Of a DNA stretch of 22,303 bases, positions 15,521-22,286 are shown piece by piece (within the stretch, counting starts at the first letter, position 1; every line of letters starts with the position of its first letter). The DNA lies in the NCBI GenBank assembly GCA_002350065.1, contig DEDQ01000041.1:5382-27684 (forward strand), read 5' to 3'. Below the pieces are notes generated by a model. It ran no database searches and was not told where the DNA came from. It saw only the letters and a program-made list of their open reading frames with translations. Source of the stretch: Ruminococcus flavefaciens. GTDB taxonomy: Bacteria; Bacillota; Clostridia; Oscillospirales; Ruminococcaceae. Both the position numbers and the translations under genes were made by a program.

Positions 15521-17176
15521 TTCAGCAATAAGCTTTTTTCTCATCATTACCATGTCGTATACGTCGATAACGCCGTCCTTGCAGAGGTCAGCTGCTTCCC
15601 AGTCAGTAAGCTTGTCGCTGCTGCCGAGGAGCCATTCCTGCAAGCATACTGCGTCTGCAATGCCTACTTCTCCGTCGCCGTTGATATCTCCTGCCTGATG
15701 TGCGGGCTTGTCGGCGATGAGCTCGAATTTGCGTCCGTACTTTTCAGCGTACTTCTGAGCGGTAGAGCCCTTGTAGCCATGGATAGTTACCTCTCCTGAG
15801 ACCTTGCTGTCGGCGGGAGTGGCAGTCTTGAGCCCCGAGACAGATGATGAAGTCCACGTTACTGAGGGATCCCAGTTTATGATATACGGGTCGTCGTCAT
15901 TATTATTCGCTGGTTTTTTATTGATGTCGGAATATGTGTACTCGGCAGGGATAGTTGCTTCGTCATCAAAGATATCGCATTCGGGGTCATAGAAGTAGAA
16001 GTCGGTATAATTTTTGCCGTTGACAGCCTTGAGCGGGAAGCTTGCTGCTCCGAAATGTACAGTTCCCGGACCTGCGGAGGTCGTGCCGATATAGCAGTTG
16101 TATCCGAGGTATTTCACAGAAGCCGGCACATCTAAAACTCGCGGCTCATAATCTGCCGAAAGACCGAAAAATGCCATTTCAGCAATGCCGAAAGTACCGT
16201 CGCGGATAACGACATCGCACAGCTTGGAGTCGCCTTTCACAACCCAGTTGTCGAGATAGCGGATACCGTCAGCATTTTCTATGCAGGGAGTCTCATCGAA
16301 AGCTCCGACGCCTATAGCTGTGACTGTATCGGGAATATCGAACTCTTTGAGCGAATCGCAGTGATAGAACGACTCGAATCCTATCTCACTGATAACGCCG
16401 TTGAACTTTACTTCCTCCAGTGAAGTGCAGAACGTGAAAGTCTGACCCGGAACAAAAGTCATAGATTCCGGAAGCTCGGCATATTTCAGGTTTATGCAGC
16501 CGGCGAAAACGTCGTTTTCCATTTCCTTTATGGTTGAAGGTACAACAGCTTTTTCGAGAGTGTAGCAGTCTCCGAATGCATAGTCGCCGATAGTCTCAGT
16601 CTCCTCGGGGAGAACGACTTCCTTCACTCCAAGAGCAGGAGGACAGCCGACGAGAGTTTTCATGTCCTTGCTGTAAACAAGACCGTCTTTAACGGTGAAA
16701 TTCGGGTTAGTATCGGAAACAGCGACTTCCTTTACTGTGGGAACGACTTCCTCTTTGCTGTCTATAGGGACCATTGTTGTGACGATAAGGTTGCGCCATG
16801 TGAAATGGTCGAGAGTGTCTGGGATAGTTATCTTTTCAAGCTTGTGGCATAAGCCGAACGGAGTGTCAACAAGTCCGACAACCGGTACATTCTTTTTTGT
16901 GTCTGTATTAGGAACTTCTGCGGGGATAGTTATCTCCGTTGCCTTTGTATCTTTATAATCGGAAACTACTGCAAACTCCTTGTAAACGTGAAACTCGAAG
17001 TCTCCGTCGGTATAGCTGTAGTATCTTTCCTCGGGGTCAGGAAATTCCGGAGTCTGTTTCATAAGCTCCTTGTATTCCTCGTATGTAGCTGTTCCGACAG
17101 CGTTTGCGGGCATTGCGGCAGCAGTTGCACTCAGCAGCATTGCCGCTGTTACGATAAATGATATAGCTCTCTTCAT
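15518..17176 (-). CDS. secreted BspA-type leucine-rich-repeat protein with C-terminal dockerin
   Basis: This 552-residue exported protein begins with a signal peptide (MKRAISFIVTAAMLLSATAA, cleavage near MPANA). Residues about 60-420 hold LRR_5 (BspA/TpLRR-like) repeats, for example VLPEETETIGDYAFGDCYTL, VPSTIKEMENDVFAGCINL and IPDTVTAIGVGAFDE. Residues about 495-552 are a type I dockerin (GDINGDGEVGIADAVCLQ and CKDGVIDVYDMVMMRK). No catalytic motif is visible. It would be docked onto a cellulosomal scaffoldin and may bind substrate, host or neighbouring proteins. The ATG at 17176 has AAGGAG, whereas a start at 17239 would place the promoter inside the gene. A consensus promoter and a possible SD-masking hairpin precede it. 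Confidence 0.9.
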   Translation of the reverse strand: MKRAISFIVTAAMLLSATAAAMPANAVGTATYEEYKELMKQTPEFPDPEERYYSYTDGDFEFHVYKEFAVVSDYKDTKATEITIPAEVPNTDTKKNVPVVGLVDTPFGLCHKLEKITIPDTLDHFTWRNLIVTTMVPIDSKEEVVPTVKEVAVSDTNPNFTVKDGLVYSKDMKTLVGCPPALGVKEVVLPEETETIGDYAFGDCYTLEKAVVPSTIKEMENDVFAGCINLKYAELPESMTFVPGQTFTFCTSLEEVKFNGVISEIGFESFYHCDSLKEFDIPDTVTAIGVGAFDETPCIENADGIRYLDNWVVKGDSKLCDVVIRDGTFGIAEMAFFGLSADYEPRVLDVPASVKYLGYNCYIGTTSAGPGTVHFGAASFPLKAVNGKNYTDFYFYDPECDIFDDEATIPAEYTYSDINKKPANNNDDDPYIINWDPSVTWTSSSVSGLKTATPADSKVSGEVTIHGYKGSTAQKYAEKYGRKFELIADKPAHQAGDINGDGEVGIADAVCLQEWLLGSSDKLTDWEAADLCKDGVIDVYDMVMMRKKLIAE

Positions 17177-17185
17177 AATCTCTCT

Positions 17186-17208
17186 CCTTATACTAAAATT
17201 GTATAAGG
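17186..17208 (-). promoter_or_regulatory. leader hairpin covering the Shine-Dalgarno of the LRR-dockerin gene
   Basis: In the minus-strand leader CCTTATAC and GTATAAGG form a perfect 8-bp stem around 7 bases. The 3' arm includes AAGG of the AAGGAG ribosome site, which lies 8 bases before the ATG. It could limit translation, or be a DNA operator just downstream of the -10 box. Confidence 0.6.
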
Positions 17209-17210
17209 TT

Positions 17211-17239
17211 ATTATATCACTCCGCTGGCCGGCTGTCAA
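17211..17239 (-). promoter_or_regulatory. consensus promoter of the LRR-dockerin gene
   Basis: On the minus strand TTGACA (17234-17239), a 17-base GC-rich spacer and TATAAT (17211-17216) match consensus exactly. It lies about 10 bases after the tspO stop. Confidence 0.88.
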
Positions 17240-17248
17240 TATTTTACA

Positions 17249-17722
17249 TCACTTATTCAGTGCCCAGTTCGCTATCGCGAGATAGGAGGCGAAAAGGCTC
17301 CATAGCATATACGGTATATTGAGCAGAGCCGCTTTCAGCCGTATCTTTCTGAATTCGAGTATCATTGCGGCAACAAGTATGCTCAGCAGAACTGCCGTTA
17401 TAGCCGCGGCTCCGAGCTGCCCGAAGCGGAAGAATATTATGCTCCATGAGAAATTTACGGCAAGCTGAACCGCGTAGTGTATCAGCGCTTTTGCTCTGTC
17501 GGGAGCGTCCTCCTCGCTGTAGATGAGATACGCCGACCAGCCCATAAGCGCGTAGAGTATAGTCCACACTATCGGGAAAAGTATCGCCGGAGGCGACAGC
17601 GGCGGCTGTATGAGACTGTCATAGAGATCCGTGAAGCCTCCGGAGAGAAGTGCGGATACCGCTCCGACGAGCTCCGCGGAAATGATGAATATGAACAGGT
17701 CGCTCCATTTGAAATTTTTCAT
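17249..17722 (-). CDS. TspO/MBR family membrane protein
   Basis: The 157 residues form five hydrophobic segments, the usual size for TspO. The family core QPPLSPPAILFPIVWTILYA, followed by LMGWSAYLIY, lies at about residues 38-67, with AVNFSWSIIFF and the C-terminal LWSLFASYLAIANWALN further on. TspO proteins bind tetrapyrroles and act in porphyrin or stress-related signalling; the role in this bacterium is not evident from neighbours. The ATG at 17722 has GAGGTG 5 bases upstream, and this site lies in the loop of a TGTAAC-N16-GTTACA dyad (17723-17750). It starts 66 bases after the preceding unknown gene and is probably co-transcribed with it. Confidence 0.93.
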   Translation of the reverse strand: MKNFKWSDLFIFIISAELVGAVSALLSGGFTDLYDSLIQPPLSPPAILFPIVWTILYALMGWSAYLIYSEEDAPDRAKALIHYAVQLAVNFSWSIIFFRFGQLGAAAITAVLLSILVAAMILEFRKIRLKAALLNIPYMLWSLFASYLAIANWALNK

Positions 17723-17788
17723 TGTAACACCTCATTTCTGATTTGTTACAGGATATGAGCGTTTCCGCGAAAATATTACAGGAGCCGG

Positions 17789-18451
17789 CTATCTGCTCTC
17801 GACCATGAGCCTTGCGTATTTCCCGAGGGCTTCGTAGTCGTTTTTGTCTATCGGATAGTTGGTCATCGTGTCGGTCTTGCTGTTGTAATAGCTCAGAACA
17901 GAGCTGTAGGTGAAGAATACCTTGTCGTATCTCTCCTCAGAGCCGGATTGCAGCACACGTACAACATCTGCCCAGTTTTCGGCTGTTGCCGGAAGCGGGA
18001 GCCCGTCCATTACCATTATGAGCCCGAGCTTTTCTATCCCGCGTTTTTTGTAGCCTGTAAGCTTGCTCAGCTTCTTGCGGAATATCGTTTCAAGTGCTGC
18101 AAGCTCGTCGTTTGAATCGACTGAGGGGAGGATATAGAAGCTCTCTCCGGCACGGGCTCCGCGGTATTCAGCCTTGTTCTTGTACTTTACATCTCCCGTT
18201 TCCCAGTAGTGGAGACAGTCGCCGATTATGGCTTTGTTAAGGCTTATCGCGAGCTCTGTTACCTCGATGCCGGAGGCTCCGTCAGCGCTTTGCAGGTCCG
18301 GAGCATCACTTACGCTCCAGCTGTCGTATATGTCAAAGCAGCAGCGCAGAATGGCAAGTGCAAAATGCTCCGTGTAGTATTTCATGTCCTCGGCTTTAAG
18401 CTGGTTCTCGAAATGCATATTCCGTATCTCGTCTGTGAGCACGATGCTCAT
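17789..18451 (-). CDS. hypothetical protein, possible PD-(D/E)XK-like fold
   Basis: I do not recognise this 220-residue protein. It is soluble, with no signal peptide or membrane segment. Residues 51-66 contain PD (51-52), a short linker and IEVTE with E63, the order seen in PD-(D/E)XK nuclease-like cores but with Thr where Lys is usual, so activity is doubtful. A hydrophobic strand LGLIMVMDGLPLP lies at about 147-160 and a second, KVFFTYSSVLSYYN, at about 177-190. The ATG at 18451 has a strong GGAGGTG site. It lies 43 bases after the U32-like gene and 66 before tspO, so it is part of their unit. The fold suggestion is a by-eye inference. Confidence 0.55.
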   Translation of the reverse strand: MSIVLTDEIRNMHFENQLKAEDMKYYTEHFALAILRCCFDIYDSWSVSDAPDLQSADGASGIEVTELAISLNKAIIGDCLHYWETGDVKYKNKAEYRGARAGESFYILPSVDSNDELAALETIFRKKLSKLTGYKKRGIEKLGLIMVMDGLPLPATAENWADVVRVLQSGSEERYDKVFFTYSSVLSYYNSKTDTMTNYPIDKNDYEALGKYARLMVESR

Positions 18452-18494
18452 TCTATCACCTCCGATGCAATAGCTGTTATGTCGCTGTCAGGGC

Positions 18495-19433
18495 TCATGT
18501 GAAGATGAGGGCTCCGCTGTCCTCCATGAGACCAAGCAGGAAATACCGCGCTTCTTCGCGGAGCTCCGGCTTTGCCATGTAGTACATATAGGTCTCTATC
18601 TTGTTGAGCGTGCTGGCTGTTCTGCCCTCTATCTTGAACTGTTCAAAGCCCATGGGAACGTACTTTTCCCATATGTCGTCAGGGGAGATGTGCGTTCTTA
18701 GCTCCTTGATGTTGAATATGCTCCGCTTGGAGTACGGACATGAGCTGAAATGGTTCGGGTCGTATTTTTCAAGGTCGAACGGCACATTCGGGTATTTTTT
18801 GATGTGATTGCAGAAGGCTATCTGCTGCGTACTTATGTCCTTGTAGTGCTGGAGCCTTACGGGACATTCCGGCTGACAGCAGGCGTTTACAAGAAGCTCG
18901 ATGTCTTTTTTGCGCGGGAGCTTTTCAAGTATGTCGAACCTGTTGTTGAGGTCGTAATCGGCGACTACGACACTGTAGTCCTTTTCAAGCTCCGCGAGCA
19001 GAGCCTCCTCGCTGTTGAGACGCTTGCAGGTCGAGCTCGTGAGCTTGTACTTCGGATATTCCCGACGTATGTATTCCTCGAGAATGGGGGAGGCGACAAT
19101 GACCTCGTTCATGCCGTTGTTGGCTAAATGCAGCATCATGTTGCAGCGTTCATCGCTGAGGTGCTTTTTCTCGAGCATGAGGTTCGTAAAGGTGAAACGC
19201 AGCGGGATTCCGCGGTCGTTGAACTGCTTTATTACTGCCTTGATGTAGTTTTTGTCGGCATTGCCGCCCTGTGACCTTCCGCCGTTCCAGAGACAGGGCG
19301 GGAAAACTCCGTAGACAGAGGCTATCTCTGCTCCCTCGCGGAAAAACTCGGGACGTTTTTTCAGCATATCTGCAAACAGCAGGTTCAGCTTGAAGCTGCC
19401 GGAAAAATCGGGCAGATGAAAACGTACTCTCAT
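18495..19433 (-). CDS. U32-peptidase-like Cys-rich protein
   Basis: This 312-residue cytosolic protein contains FKIEGR (266-271), a motif typical of the peptidase U32 family, placed late in the chain as in that family. A Cys cluster NACCQPECPVR (C185, C186, C190), together with C208 and SSCPYSKR (C232), could hold an iron-sulfur centre, as in the U32-related UbiU/UbiV proteins and RlhA. The barrel-like N-terminal half (PLRFTFTNLML, EVIVASPILEEYIRREYP) fits a TIM-type fold. It is shorter than collagenase-like U32 enzymes (about 400). Its substrate is unknown; U32 relatives act on tRNA, rRNA or quinones through hydroxylation as well as on peptides. AGGAG precedes the ATG, and promoter 19483-19511 drives it. 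Two genes follow on the same strand. Confidence 0.6.
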   Translation of the reverse strand: MRVRFHLPDFSGSFKLNLLFADMLKKRPEFFREGAEIASVYGVFPPCLWNGGRSQGGNADKNYIKAVIKQFNDRGIPLRFTFTNLMLEKKHLSDERCNMMLHLANNGMNEVIVASPILEEYIRREYPKYKLTSSTCKRLNSEEALLAELEKDYSVVVADYDLNNRFDILEKLPRKKDIELLVNACCQPECPVRLQHYKDISTQQIAFCNHIKKYPNVPFDLEKYDPNHFSSCPYSKRSIFNIKELRTHISPDDIWEKYVPMGFEQFKIEGRTASTLNKIETYMYYMAKPELREEARYFLLGLMEDSGALIFT

Positions 19434-19482
19434 ATTATTCTCCTGTATATCGCATATTTTGCCAGACTTATCTTATGTATCA

Positions 19483-19511
19483 ATTATACCATTGTTCGCT
19501 GTAACAGTCAA
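19483..19511 (-). promoter_or_regulatory. promoter of the U32-like/220-aa/tspO unit
   Basis: On the minus strand TTGACT (19506-19511), a 17-base spacer and TATAAT (19483-19488). It is divergent from the aroF leader promoter, with 24 A/T-rich bases between the two -35 boxes. Confidence 0.85.
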
Positions 19512-19535
19512 ATAAAAATTATTTTGAAAAAAGTC

Positions 19536-19564
19536 TTGACATTTTATTTCTGATGTGGTAAAAT
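19536..19564 (+). promoter_or_regulatory. promoter of aroF leader transcript
   Basis: TTGACA (19536-19541), a 17-base spacer and TAAAAT (19559-19564). Transcription should begin near 19571, giving a leader RNA of about 220 bases before aroF that contains the Phe-rich ORF and the terminator. Confidence 0.85.
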
Positions 19565-19592
19565 GAATCATCAAACGAAAGGAATAACCGAT

Positions 19593-19691
19593 ATGCTTAA
19601 CAGAACTGCATTTGTCTTTACATACGAGTTTTTTGGCTTTGGCTTTTGGGCTGAGGTCTTTTCGCCGTGTGAAGAGCTGTGCAGAGTGTAA
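19593..19691 (+). CDS. Phe-rich leader peptide of the aroF attenuator (32 aa)
   Basis: A 32-codon ORF (ATG 19593, TAA 19689) with an AAAGGA ribosome site about ten bases upstream lies 20 bases or so after the predicted transcription start. It encodes seven Phe (residues 7, 9, 13, 14, 16, 18, 23), all TTT, concentrated in [10 protein letters not shown], plus Tyr11 and Trp19. All three aromatic products of the downstream pathway are therefore represented. It ends 19 bases before a strong intrinsic terminator and is followed by aroF (DAHP synthase). The arrangement matches pheL-type leader peptides, in which ribosome stalling on uncharged tRNA-Phe favours an antiterminator. The peptide itself probably has no other function. 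It is too short for routine gene callers. Confidence 0.85.
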   Translation: MLNRTAFVFTYEFFGFGFWAEVFSPCEELCRV

Positions 19692-19710
19692 CATGTTATA
19701 TCGTATACCA

Positions 19711-19752
19711 AACAGCCCTGACCGCACGGTCAGGGCTGTTTTTATTTTATTT
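19711..19752 (+). terminator. intrinsic terminator/attenuator in the aroF leader
   Basis: AACAGCCCTGACC (19711-19723) and GGTCAGGGCTGTT (19728-19740) form a perfect 13-bp GC-rich stem with a GCAC tetraloop, followed by TTTATTTTATTT. It lies between the leader ORF stop and the aroF ribosome site, so aroF can be transcribed only if it is bypassed. Candidate antiterminator arms are AGAGCTGT (19673-19680), which pairs with ACAGCCCT (one mismatch), and GGGCTG (19648-19653), which pairs with CAGCCC. Confidence 0.92.
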
Positions 19753-19789
19753 AAGAAGCTGTCTTTACAGGTTCCAAGGAGGTTTTTTC

Positions 19790-20803
19790 ATGATCATTAT
19801 TATCAAGGACAAGGCAACTGACAAACAGGTTAACGAGCTTATGAGCTGGCTTCAGTCTTTCAGCGTAAAGACTAATCTCGTGACCGGAGTACATTCGCGA
19901 ATTATCGGTCTCATAGGCGATACTACGTCTATCGACGTTGACGCTGTCAATGCGAGGGACATTGTCGAGACCGTCAAGCGCGTGCAGGAGCCCTACAAAA
20001 ACGCGAACCGCCGTTTCCACCCCGACGATACCGTTATCGAGGTCAGAGGCAGAAAAATCGGCGGAGGAGGTCTTTCCGTAATCGCGGGTCCGTGCTCCGT
20101 TGAGACTGAGGAGCAGCTCATGGCTACGGCTATTGCGGTCAAGGAGGCGGGAGCCGACTTCCTCCGCGGCGGAGCTTTCAAGCCGAGGACCTCTCCCTAC
20201 GCTTTCCAAGGTCTTGGCAAGGAGGGCATCGACCTGCTGATACAGGCTCGCAGAGAGACCGGTCTGCCGATAGTTACTGAGATAATGGACCTCTCGGATA
20301 TCGACCTCTTCGCGGACGTTGATATCGTTCAGGTCGGCGCGAGAAATATGCAGAATTTCACGCTGCTGAAAGCACTCGGCAGAAGCGACAAGCCTGTCCT
20401 GCTGAAAAGGGGACTCTCTGCGACGCTTCAGGAGCTCCTCATGAGCGCGGAGTATATCATGTCCGAGGGCAACAGCAATGTTATCCTCTGCGAGCGCGGT
20501 ATCCGCACCTATGAGCCCGAGACCCGCAACACTCTCGACCTTTCGGCAGTACCGCTCCTGCGCCAGAAAACTCATCTTCCTATTGTCATCGACCCCAGCC
20601 ATGCCACGGGTATAAACTCGCTCGTTGAGCCGATGTCGCTTGCAGCCGTTACAGCCGGTGCGGACGCCCTCGAGATTGAAGTCCACATCGACCCGAAAAA
20701 TGCATGGAGCGACGGCGCTCAGTCGCTTACTCCAGAGCAGTTCAAAGCTTCCATGAGGAAGATTAGGGCGCTTGAGAAATTCGTTGATTCAGAGCTGAAA
20801 TGA
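19790..20803 (+). CDS. aroF: 3-deoxy-7-phosphoheptulonate (DAHP) synthase, type I-beta
   Basis: This enzyme condenses phosphoenolpyruvate and erythrose 4-phosphate to DAHP, the first step of the shikimate pathway to Phe, Tyr and Trp. The 337 residues comprise an N-terminal ferredoxin-like regulatory domain (about 1-70; [18 protein letters not shown]) and the catalytic barrel from about 95. Family marks are [60 protein letters not shown] and IDPSHATG. In Thermotoga-type relatives this N-terminal domain mediates feedback inhibition by aromatic amino acids. The ATG at 19790 follows AAGGAGG; an in-frame reading from 19679 runs through the terminator and is rejected. Control appears to act at two levels, leader attenuation and allostery. 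No clear terminator follows. Confidence 0.97.
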   Translation: MIIIIKDKATDKQVNELMSWLQSFSVKTNLVTGVHSRIIGLIGDTTSIDVDAVNARDIVETVKRVQEPYKNANRRFHPDDTVIEVRGRKIGGGGLSVIAGPCSVETEEQLMATAIAVKEAGADFLRGGAFKPRTSPYAFQGLGKEGIDLLIQARRETGLPIVTEIMDLSDIDLFADVDIVQVGARNMQNFTLLKALGRSDKPVLLKRGLSATLQELLMSAEYIMSEGNSNVILCERGIRTYEPETRNTLDLSAVPLLRQKTHLPIVIDPSHATGINSLVEPMSLAAVTAGADALEIEVHIDPKNAWSDGAQSLTPEQFKASMRKIRALEKFVDSELK

Positions 20804-20816
20804 GCCCGGACGCCAG

Positions 20817-20869
20817 TCGATTTTTGCATATTTACGGCTTTTGTGGAATATTTTTCGATGTTTGCATAT
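20817..20869. repeat. pair of 15-bp direct repeats upstream of the peptidase promoter
   Basis: TCGATTTTTGCATAT (20817-20831) and TCGATGTTTGCATAT (20855-20869) differ at one base and lie 38 bases apart start to start. The second ends 15 bases before the -35 box at 20885, a usual place for an activator. Nothing else fills this aroF-peptidase gap. Confidence 0.55.
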
Positions 20870-20884
20870 ACAGCAATATTCGCC

Positions 20885-20913
20885 TTGACAATAGTTTGGA
20901 TTTGTGATATAGT
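20885..20913 (+). promoter_or_regulatory. promoter of the lipoprotein peptidase gene
   Basis: TTGACA (20885-20890), a 17-base spacer and TATAGT (20908-20913), about 30 bases before the ATG. Confidence 0.85.
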
Positions 20914-20943
20914 TGAATAAATTATTTATTTGAAGGAGATATC

Positions 20944-22245
20944 ATGAAAAAAACTATCATATCTGTCTGCCTTATCGCCGGAATGCTCGCTCTGAGCGGC
21001 TGCGGCAGCAAGGCTGAGAGCTCGTCGGAGGCTGAGCCGACAACTGCGGCTTCGTCAGAAGCTTCTACAAAAGCTGAAACTGCTGAGCCGACAACGCAGG
21101 ACCCCGGTCCCGAGAGCTACACTCACGGCGAGGACGGCTACTATAACATTGCGGACGAAATACCCGATTTTGAAATGGCAACACAGGAGGGCGGTACCTG
21201 CTGGATATATGCAGGTGTGGCAGGAATGGGAACAGCCTACGCTAAAAAGTACGGCAGCTATCCCTCGATAGACCGGCTCGAACTGCTCGACATCACCTAT
21301 ATAAATGAAAAGAATGAAGGTTTTTTCCCGAAGGAAGGCTTTGACCCTAAAGAGCTCGGCGGCTGGCAGTGGATGTTGACAGAAACTTTGACGAATGGAT
21401 TCGGTGACTATGTTATCGACAGCTCGTTAATTCTTGATGTGGACGACCGCGAAGCAATTAAAAAGGCTCTGCATGAACGCGGCGGAGTTGCTATCGGAGT
21501 AAATGATACCGACAAAAGATACAAAGGCTGGCACGGCGGCTATTATACTCTCAATTATTCAAAAGAAGAATTCGACCATGATATTACCATAATCGGCTAC
21601 GACGACCATTTCCCCAAGCAGTATTTCAACATACCTGCCTCTGAGGACGGCGCGTGGATTTGCTATAATAGTTCTTTTGGCTCAGCAGGATTCTTTTATG
21701 TATCCTATTGTGCGCCTTTAGAGTACGGCATAAGCCACTCCATTACAGATGAATATTCTGAGGTGCTCTCATACGACGCCGGCAACGAGCAGGACAGATA
21801 CATCAAAACCGGTGACAGTACTACTACTGCGAACGTTTTCCACAAGGCAGGAAAACTTGCCGCTGTCGGAACGTATAACGATTTCGACGAACAGGATATC
21901 ACTATAAGTATATACAGCCCGGATTTTTCTCAGCTTATTTACTCTCAGAACGCTGTTCTCGATTATCACGGCTACCACACTGTAAAGCTCGATACTCCTG
22001 TAGACGTTACTGATTATGCAGTGGCGATAACTTATTCAAAGGGCGCTTCCGTTGAGGGTGAGGATATCGACTATGGTGATATTGATTACAAAACCGTTTC
22101 CGAGAGCGGACAGTCATTCGTTCGCGTAAGCTGCTCTGACGATACTGTCAATGACTGGAAAGACCTCACCAGCAGCGGAATAAAGGAATACCTGAACGTA
22201 GACTTCGAGCCGAATAACTGCTGTATAAAGGCTTTGTATCAGTAA
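20944..22245 (+). CDS. lipoprotein papain-like (C1 family) cysteine peptidase
   Basis: This 433-residue exported protein is predicted to be lipid-anchored at the cell surface: the signal sequence ends in the lipobox LSGC (C20) and is followed by a Ser/Thr/Glu-rich linker (about 21-60). The papain-like catalytic set is visible: Q81 and C86 in TQEGGTCWIYA, H212 in FDHDITIIGYDD and N242 in DGAWICYNSSFG followed by FFYVSY. The Gln-to-Cys spacing is one residue shorter than in papain. Residues about 280-433 form a beta-rich C-terminal domain resembling the lectin-like part of bacterial C1 peptidases. It should cut proteins or peptides outside the cell; the target is unknown. The ATG follows GAAGGAG. 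It has its own promoter and upstream direct repeats, so it is a single-gene unit. Confidence 0.85.
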   Translation: MKKTIISVCLIAGMLALSGCGSKAESSSEAEPTTAASSEASTKAETAEPTTQDPGPESYTHGEDGYYNIADEIPDFEMATQEGGTCWIYAGVAGMGTAYAKKYGSYPSIDRLELLDITYINEKNEGFFPKEGFDPKELGGWQWMLTETLTNGFGDYVIDSSLILDVDDREAIKKALHERGGVAIGVNDTDKRYKGWHGGYYTLNYSKEEFDHDITIIGYDDHFPKQYFNIPASEDGAWICYNSSFGSAGFFYVSYCAPLEYGISHSITDEYSEVLSYDAGNEQDRYIKTGDSTTTANVFHKAGKLAAVGTYNDFDEQDITISIYSPDFSQLIYSQNAVLDYHGYHTVKLDTPVDVTDYAVAITYSKGASVEGEDIDYGDIDYKTVSESGQSFVRVSCSDDTVNDWKDLTSSGIKEYLNVDFEPNNCCIKALYQ

Positions 22246-22257
22246 TTCTCAAAGGTG

Positions 22258-22286
22258 TTGACTTTTCGGCCATGATACAGTATAAT
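22258..22286 (+). promoter_or_regulatory. promoter for a gene beyond the window
   Basis: TTGACT (22258-22263), a 17-base spacer and TATAAT (22281-22286), 13 bases after the peptidase stop. An imperfect dyad ATGATA-N16-TATCAT (22272-22299) surrounds the -10 box. Confidence 0.75.

Noticed and set aside
19679..19789. N-terminal extension of aroF starting at 19679
   Set aside because: It would read through the terminator hairpin and overlap the end of the leader ORF. The ATG at 19790 has AAGGAGG and the family-typical N-terminus.
19565..19789. T-box riboswitch upstream of aroF
   Set aside because: No AGGGTGG-type T-box sequence or matching specifier stem was seen, and the region is largely occupied by the leader ORF and a plain terminator.
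19751..20686. 311-codon open frame on the minus strand opposite aroF
   Set aside because: It is a mirror of the DAHP synthase reading frame, without a domain or ribosome site, and it would run through the aroF leader.
20804..20884. intrinsic terminator after aroF
   Set aside because: There are T-runs but no stable stem directly before them. The only structure I can support there is the pair of direct repeats.
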